A stretch of DNA of 21,801 bases. Origin: Elysia marginata. Taxonomy: Eukaryota > Mollusca > Gastropoda > Plakobranchidae. The number at the start of each line of letters is the position of its first letter. Position 1 is the first letter of the stretch. The notes beneath the pieces are model-generated. The model did no database searches, was not told the DNA's origin, and saw only the letters and a program-made list of their open reading frames with translations. Shown piece by piece: positions 11,801-19,800 of this stretch. The stretch is taken from contig BMAT01008813.1 of assembly GCA_019649035.1 (NCBI GenBank), positions 259,357 to 281,157 of the forward strand, read 5' to 3'. Both the position numbers and the translations under genes were made by a program.

Positions 11801-13817
11801 GGGGATTCAGATTTTAAGACGCCTGTAGTCTTGTTGTATTTTACTCCCAATTCTAAAAAAAAGCAAAAGATAAATTGATGTTCAAACGTAGCCGAGGAAA
11901 AATGGAGACTCAATAGATGCTATTCCATACACATACACAAAAACCCAAACTGAACAGCCGATGGCTTGGGATTCGGACGTGGCCGATAAAAAATGGAGAC
12001 CCAATAGATCTTAAAAGCAAGTAGTTTGGTTGCCGCACAAGGTCAGAGAGGATAGAAGTTTTGACACTTGGAACATTATTTCAAGCAACTACTTATGGCG
12101 TATTACAGCCTGAACAAGGCCACACAAATATATAAATGTATATATTAAAAGCGCTGTATCCTAATAAACTTTATAGCTCAAAACGCGTCACTAAGTTCAC
12201 ATAACTCACACAACATAGAAAACTAAATAAAACTGTGTGTTTGTGTAGGTGTGCCTGGATCTGTCTTGCCTTTTTGTGCTGCTGTCCATCTCCGACCAAG
12301 AAGTCGGCTTTAGACCTAATCACTATTGTTACAACGCGTGCATAAGACAACAGGCATACATTAATTCATGTACAATTTTCGGTACTCATCCCCGATTCTG
12401 GTTCAAAGTACCATCATGTACAAAATGTTTTGGGGACCTTATAATATCATACTAAGTACCTAGTTTCACACTTACATGCAGTTTATATGATTTGGGTAGG
12501 CTACTCCTATTAGTCAAGGTCACGTTAAAACATATTCCGTTGCTTGTTGGAACAAGATGCACGGCGCCGTGATCTAGTGTTAGCCACTGGGATATCGGAC
12601 AGAGGGATTAGGGGTTCGAGCCATTGATGGCGGGTCTGCGTTCAGTCCTTGAGAAAAACTGTTTACTTTACTTTTCCACCGCTCACTCAGACGTTAAAAT
12701 GAGTACCAGGCTAAAGGCAGTGAACTCTTCTGTCAACATACTAGAGTAATATTTTTTAACTGCTGCTTCTCTGTGAATTAAAAAGGTGTTTTGGTAATTA
12801 TTGGCCTGCCGAAAACCCCATGCAAAGCGCTGGGAACATTAAATTTTGTTTTCATTGAAGTAACTGCTATGATATCTATGATAGGGGCAGCGTGGCGGAG
12901 TGGTTAGCGCGTCGGACTCGAGATCTGGAGGTCGCGGGTTCGATTCCCGACCATGCCATGTTGCAATTGCCTTGGGAAAGCAATTTACCCTAACTCTACC
13001 CAGTCCACCCACCTGTAAAATGGGTACCCAGCTACAGGCGTCAAATGTACTGGTCTGCTGGGGCATTAGTGGCGCTGCTCTGTGGCGCTGCTCTGTGGTG
13101 ACACAGTTACGCTGAGTAACGAAGACGAATTTTCCGAGAGGGTTTAATATAGCGTATAAAATAAAAATAAAATAGATCTCATTACTCTTTTTGCCCTGAC
13201 ATGATTTGTTTCGCTGACAATAAAAATTAGATATTCATTAATGTAGCTCCTCGTTTCTCTACCTTTCACAGTTATAAAATATTCTGATTGTTTTGTCGTC
13301 TTTATAGGTGCTTCCGCTCAAACAGATCAAAGAAACGTAAAGAGCTCACTGCGTTCACTAAATAATCTTTTCCCTACTTAACTCCTAGTTAACTTTTTGA
13401 ATAAACTATCTGTTTTTCATCTCCATCACTTTTCATGTCTTTATCTCTCCGACCCGGCCCCGTTCTACTCTCGCCTACAGAGGGCGCTTGTCATTGCCCG
13501 ACCATGAGCCTCAGCATGTTGTCCCAGTGCAAGCCTCCTCCTTCAGATACCGAGTTCAGGTCTGGTCGATCAAGTTCCAGGGGCGATAACTTTCTGGCTA
13601 AAGACATGTGTTGTCAAGGTTTTGACGCTGTCGCTTCTGCGCTGGGCTGTGTCATAATCGGTAACAACAACTAAATTGTACATAATAACTACTAGTACTA
13701 CTACTACTACTACTACTGCTGTTGCTGCTACTACTTTTACTACCACCAATACTACTACTACTACTACTACTACTTCTACTACTACTACTACTACTACTAC
13801 TACTGCTACTACTACTA

Positions 13818-13849
<32 letters not shown>

Positions 13850-16800
13850 AAATATAAGTAAAAAAGTACAAATTGCATAGTCCTACTCCGCCCAAAACCT
13901 AAATTTGTAAAGAGGATATTGTACGATGCGGGCAGCAGATGATACATGCACAACCGGGATCGACAATTTCAGTTTGGAAGTATAAACCAGCCATATGGTG
14001 ATACTGCTAGTGAGTGCCTGATTGTTCATTTCTATAGCGCACAGAACCATGAACTTTCTCTAAGGCGAGGAAATAATCATAATATGAAAACAAAACAAGA
14101 AACTCATCCTAAGACATTCACATTCAATAACAGCCATGGTATACATGAAACAGTCAAATAAATGGACATAATTCACCAATCAAGAAGCAATACCATTTTG
14201 TCATTTTTCAATTTAGCTTGCAATACATCAAAATTGTCTGTCTCGTAGTTTCTAGAATTAAGATCTCTTAAGAAAAAAGCCACAAGTTTTTTTTAAATAT
14301 AGTTAAAATGGTACATGACTCTCTAGTTTCTAGAGAAGATAATATCTTCAGAAGCAGTAGGCCTACAATAAACAAAACAAAACAACTCTTTGGATACATC
14401 AATTCGCACAAAAACTGTAGCAAAGCAACTACAAAGAAGGTGCAAAACAAGCACCTTTATGAGCTTCAGAGACAACAAAACTGATCTACCCCACCCATCG
14501 TTATCCACAGAAAGCCGTTGCATGTGCCCCAGCGTCCACAAACCGCAGCTACAACAGTGCGTCCAGCCAGAGTCTGACAGAGTTACGTTCCTTGCCCTGG
14601 ACTCTTGCTGTAGTAGCGAGGACATAGTCGCTGCCTCTCTGGGTTGCGTCTTTAAAGGTTAAGACTATAATGTATAATCCAAAACTTAGTACACTATAAA
14701 ACAAGTATTTTAGGGAATTTAATAGAGCTATGGCATGAAGCTTAAAAGAACCAGTTTAGAGTAGCCTCCCTTAGGAACTGAGTAGTCTCTAAGCTTAAAT
14801 TGAGCCCTTGGGTTTGCCTGCTGAACTACCAAACCCATAGAAGAGCTCGCTGAAGGATATACCCTTTTGATATTTACACATACTACAGTTTCGTTATGTA
14901 ACAACCCTAAACTTTTGTTTCTGTGTTTCTGAGGCAATCAGGATAAAATCAGGCCCAAGTCACTTTGACTACTTTTGAGTTAGACCTGTAGAATCTGCTA
15001 AATAAGTTGTAAGGAAATGTCTTGTGATATAGAAGAGTTAAAATGAAAAGTGTTTTAAAACCCCTCAAACATAAAATGATAAAAACAACAAAAACTTAAA
15101 ATGCCAACATTATTCTGACTTGTGCCTGGTTTACCTGTTCGCCTCACGTGTGGTGTGAGCTGCATTTCGGCAGATCAATCACCAATATATCCTATTGTGT
15201 TGTTAACGACATGTTAACATATAGAATCCTCATAAAGCTTCCAACTGACTTTTGTTGAAAGTTTCTAAGGACAAAAGCGGATGAAAAAAAAAAAAAAGAT
15301 TTTACGAAGCATCTATAAGTCGAAGCTCAGAGTGGCGACATGGTATAAGCTATATTTCTCTAACTGATAAGGCGGTAGGTGCCGAAGCATCTATAAGTCG
15401 AAGGTTCGAGTCATACTAAAGGCAGACATTTCGCGCATTTCCACTTAAAAAGCCTAATTCTCTCCACTGCTAATTTCATACCTTTAAAATCTTTCAATCA
15501 TTCTCCCAAATTAAACGGCTAGATGTACAATCTTCTGCCATTAGATTTATGAAAAGGAAGTGGTCGTAGATATTTTGAACAGCATAAGCTAGGCGTTACG
15601 GGGAAAAGTTTCAATATTATTCATGCACCTATATAGAGACTAAAAGTCCATTCTGAATTCATTAGGAAACAAGAGCTTTCAAAACAGGAGCAATCACTAT
15701 TGAGGCTATGCATATTACATAAACATTGCGTTTTCGTATCAAGGTTTTCGACGCTACTAGAAGTATAGAGTAAAAATCTGTTGGTGCAATGAGACCAAAT
15801 GACCTAACATTGATCCATGGCAAAAAAAAAGTTTTTCTCTATTCTTCCGGGAGCGTGCGCTATTTTTATAGGGAAGTGTGACATTGACGTAATATGGACA
15901 CCCTCCGTAATATTGTCTCTGTACTCCCGCCAGATGGCAGCAGTAGCGACCCGTGTGACATGGAACAGTGCAGCAAGCTGAAGGAGATAAACAAGGCGGG
16001 CAGCTCTGCCGAGAAATGCTCTCTGGCTCGACAATGGCGGACTTGTCTGGAGAAACTGATGGCACCGCCATGTTCTGTCAAGTCAAGCGACTTCCCGCGA
16101 GATCTCGATCATGCTCAGGCAACCAACTGTCATGGCGCTTCCGGTAAGAATTAAATGTCATGAACGCACTCTAGAAAGCACTAGAGGTTGGTAGGTCATT
16201 GCGCTTTAGTGAAGTCTTAAACAAAAGTTGATTTATGGATTGGTCACAATGGTGGTAATTGAGCAATGCCCCAGAAGCCACATCAGACCCGAACCCGAAA
16301 TAGAATGCGTAATGTCACAGTGTTTACCAAGTATACTATACAAGCTAATCCTTACAGACAAAACAGTAAACAAACATTAAAATCTACTATCAAGCGATGA
16401 AAATCAAAATATCGCTTACGGAATGTAAACAAATAAATCTCATAACGGGTTGACTCTATGGCGGTCTTGGGTTGACCCCATCAGGCTATACAAATTACTT
16501 CAATTGTGAGTAACCCTCACTAACCAGCAATCAGCTAAAAACCCAGAGGTCACCTGTCAACGCAATGACATAAAGAAAACGTCACCTGAGACCAAACAAG
16601 TAGTATGGATAATACAAGTGAACCATACGTAGCTATTAAAAAAACAGCAACAACATTAGGAAAATTGGATAGAACATCACAATAACCCATTGAACTGTGT
16701 GAAATTTATCGTAAAAAAACGTTTTTTTTATATCTATGCCAGGCGACTCAATGCGTCTGCTTTAACATTTCCCCATTGGAATAAAAGTAATGGAGAAATT

Positions 16801-19800
16801 CAATTCTTGCATGGCAAGAACCCATCGCGTTAGTCTTTTTTTATTTTCTTCTCTTGAGAAAAGAAGATCAGGCTCTGGGATCTCCAATTTTTCGGCCAAT
16901 GCCAAAGAATTCTTATAAAGGTCAGACATTTTGTCCAACAATCAATACAAATGAATAAGATTGGTAATTAAAGGAACTTTTCAATAACTTATTTACAGTA
17001 ACGACGACCCAGAGATCACCTTAAAATATACAAAAAAATGAGCAAAAAAAAAGTTAAAAAAAACCAGACTACAGCAACGAAAACAACAGTTTAATGCCTT
17101 AAACTAAAATAAAAAGACCAGACAAGAGAAGGAAACAGCTGACTCTAGCACAAACTCAACAAAACAAACGATCACATTACAACTATCCCTCAGTACAAAA
17201 CGAAAATACAGCAAGAAAAACAAAACAAAACGGACCCACAATTACCCTCTACCAACAAAAAAACCTATAAACACTGGAATGGCCAGCAACAGCAGCAACC
17301 GTCTTAATCTACAATAAATTTTACTACAAAAGTAAAACGTACGAACACAAACACAAAAACGCCTAGACAATTCACAGAGAGGTCAAAGTCTAAGTTCCGC
17401 CTACCACCCACAAGGAAAAAAAAAATGAAAGAAAGCAGAAAAGATAGAAAAAAAAATTTAAAGGACTGACACGGGACCCACTGAACAACAGAGAAGCACA
17501 CAACTCTGATCCTCAGGACCCTGATGACGCAGGCCGGAAACCAACAAGCCGTTAAAGAACATCAGCTTTCGAACTGTGGAACAATTAAATAAAATTAGAA
17601 TAAAGGCCAACATGAAAATCATAAATCTATACTAAATAACATGGAGCAAAAAACTTACAAACTATTTGGTGTTGGTACTAATAATCATATATTTTGGGCA
17701 GCCTCTTCCAAGTTAACTATTTATTCTGATCTCTAGATCTATAATTCATATAAGGCATACCTTAAATGTTATCGTTTGTTCTCTGCGTTTGTTGTTTATG
17801 GCGAAGTGTTGGTGTGCTTCCGGATCTAAATGGTTGCCTTTGGTGCGATTTTGATCTTCCCGTTCAAGCAAACGAGTCGCTTACAGAGGCTAAGCAATGA
17901 CCTTCGCCATGGAACTCCTTTTTTAAGGAGCCTGGTGGCGACGTGGTATAAGATATGTTTCTCTAAGTGGCAAGGCGGTGAGTGCCGAAGCATCTATAAG
18001 TCGAAGGTTCGAACCATACTAAAGGCAGACATTTCTGGCATTTCCACTATAAAGGCCATTTCTCACCACTGATAATTTCATACTGTTAAAATCTTTCAAT
18101 CTTTCAAGTTAAGATTGCTAGATGTACAATCTTCTGCCAATAAGTTTTTAAAAAAGAAATGGTCGTAGATATTTTAGGCAGCAGCAGCTAGGCATTACGG
18201 TAAACAGTTTCAATATTATTCATGCACCTATGTAGAGTCTAAAGTCAATTCTGAGTTCATTAGGAAACAAGAGCTTTCAAAACAGGAGCAATCTCTATTG
18301 AGGCTATGCATGTAACATAAACATTGCGATTTCGTACCAAGACTTTGGACTCTCTCAGAAGTGTAGAGTAAAATCTATTGGTGCAATGGAACAATGTGAC
18401 CCTAATTCATGTGGACTAACATTGATTCATGGCACAAAGAGTTTTTCTCGATTCTTGCGAGAGTGTGCGCTATTTTTATAGGGAAGTGTGACATAGACGT
18501 AATATGGACACCCTCCATAATATTGTGTCTGTCCTCCCGCTAGATGGCAGCAGTAGTGACCCGTGTGACATGGAACAGTGCAGCAAGCTGAAGGAGATAA
18601 AAAACGCGGGCAGCTCTGCCGAGAAATGCTCTCTGGCTCGACAATGGCGGACTTGTCTGGAGAAACTGATGGCACCGCCATGTTCTGTCAGGTCAAGCGA
18701 CTTCCCGCGAGATCTCGATCATGCCCAGGCAACCAATTGTCATGGCGCTTCCGGTAAGACTTAAATGTCATGAACGAACTCTAGGTAGCAATAGCGGTAT
18801 TTAGGCCATTGCGCTTCAGTAAAATCTATAACAGTTGATGGGTCATAATACGACAACGACACCTTCAGTTACACCAGGTGTGTCAAAGTGACAGCCTCAA
18901 AAAACTTCTTAAGCTATGATATTGGTTTGTAACGCAAAAGATGTCTAAAATATTACTAAGTGACTAATATTTTCAAAGCTGTTTTATCGGAAATATTTGG
19001 TTTCTATACCAATGATGTAATTTCAATAAAATGAGCTTGTCTGTTTATTCTATGTTTCTCCTAGGCAAGAGAAGAAAAAGAAGCAGCGGTGGCGGGTCAT
19101 GTGACCTAAACACCTGTAGCAAGCAGCGTCAGATTGACCAAGTGGCCAGCCGCCCGGAGAAGTGCACCCTAGCCCTGCAATGGCGAGCGTGCCTGGAGAA
19201 CATGATGTCTCCCCCATGTTCCATCAGTTCCAGCAGATTCCCACAAGCTCTGGACATTGCTCAACACAATCACTGTACTGGTAAGAGTTCACATAGATAA
19301 GATAAGATATTAGGTTACCATAGCCCTCTAATAGCGAGCGTGTGTGGGGACCCTCATGTCCCATCAGTTCTAGCAAATTCCCACATGCTCTGGACATTCA
19401 TCAACACAACCAATGTACTGTTATGGATTAAGACCGAAACCATCGTTGTAAACAAGCCACACAGTTAAAAGTATAAAAAATCGATTAAGAAGGCTCTACT
19501 GATCTATCTTATATAAGTTTCTTAGCATAATTAGAACAGAGTAGATCTCACCTGGTGTGGGAAAATCCATTCAGTTCATTAAGAAAAAAAGAGACTTGTA
19601 ACAACTACTACCAGGCCTGCGTTACAGTAGCTTAACAACCGCGATACGTAACACTTATGGTGGAAATGGGGGCAATTACATACGAAGGATTTCACAAGCC
19701 TCTCTGAACGCGAAACGGGTAATTTTAAGCTGATTGTTGCTATTTCTGGATACACGTAAGACCAACTTTTGTAGCGGTGATTGTGAATGTGAAATTCTTG

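Noticed and set aside
12560-12571. Perfect 12-bp palindrome CACGGCGCCGTG as a regulatory site
   Set aside because: It is at the 5' edge of a SINE and is more simply explained as part of it.
12884-12960. Functional tRNA-Leu or tRNA-Ser gene
   Set aside because: The acceptor stem does not pair properly and the sequence runs into a SINE body with an A-rich tail.
13570-13953. Val-rich minus and Thr-rich plus frames over the ACT repeat
   Set aside because: Repeat artefacts inside intron 4.
15894-15896. ATG at 15894 (and 18504) as the start of separate small genes
   Set aside because: It gives no signal peptide for a Cys-rich product, and a good acceptor in matching phase lies just inside the frame. 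An in-frame stop lies directly upstream, so it would need its own promoter.
15804-16081. Minus-strand frames across exon B1 (and 18427-18681 across B2)
   Set aside because: Shadows of the constrained plus-strand exon; duplicated only because the exon is.
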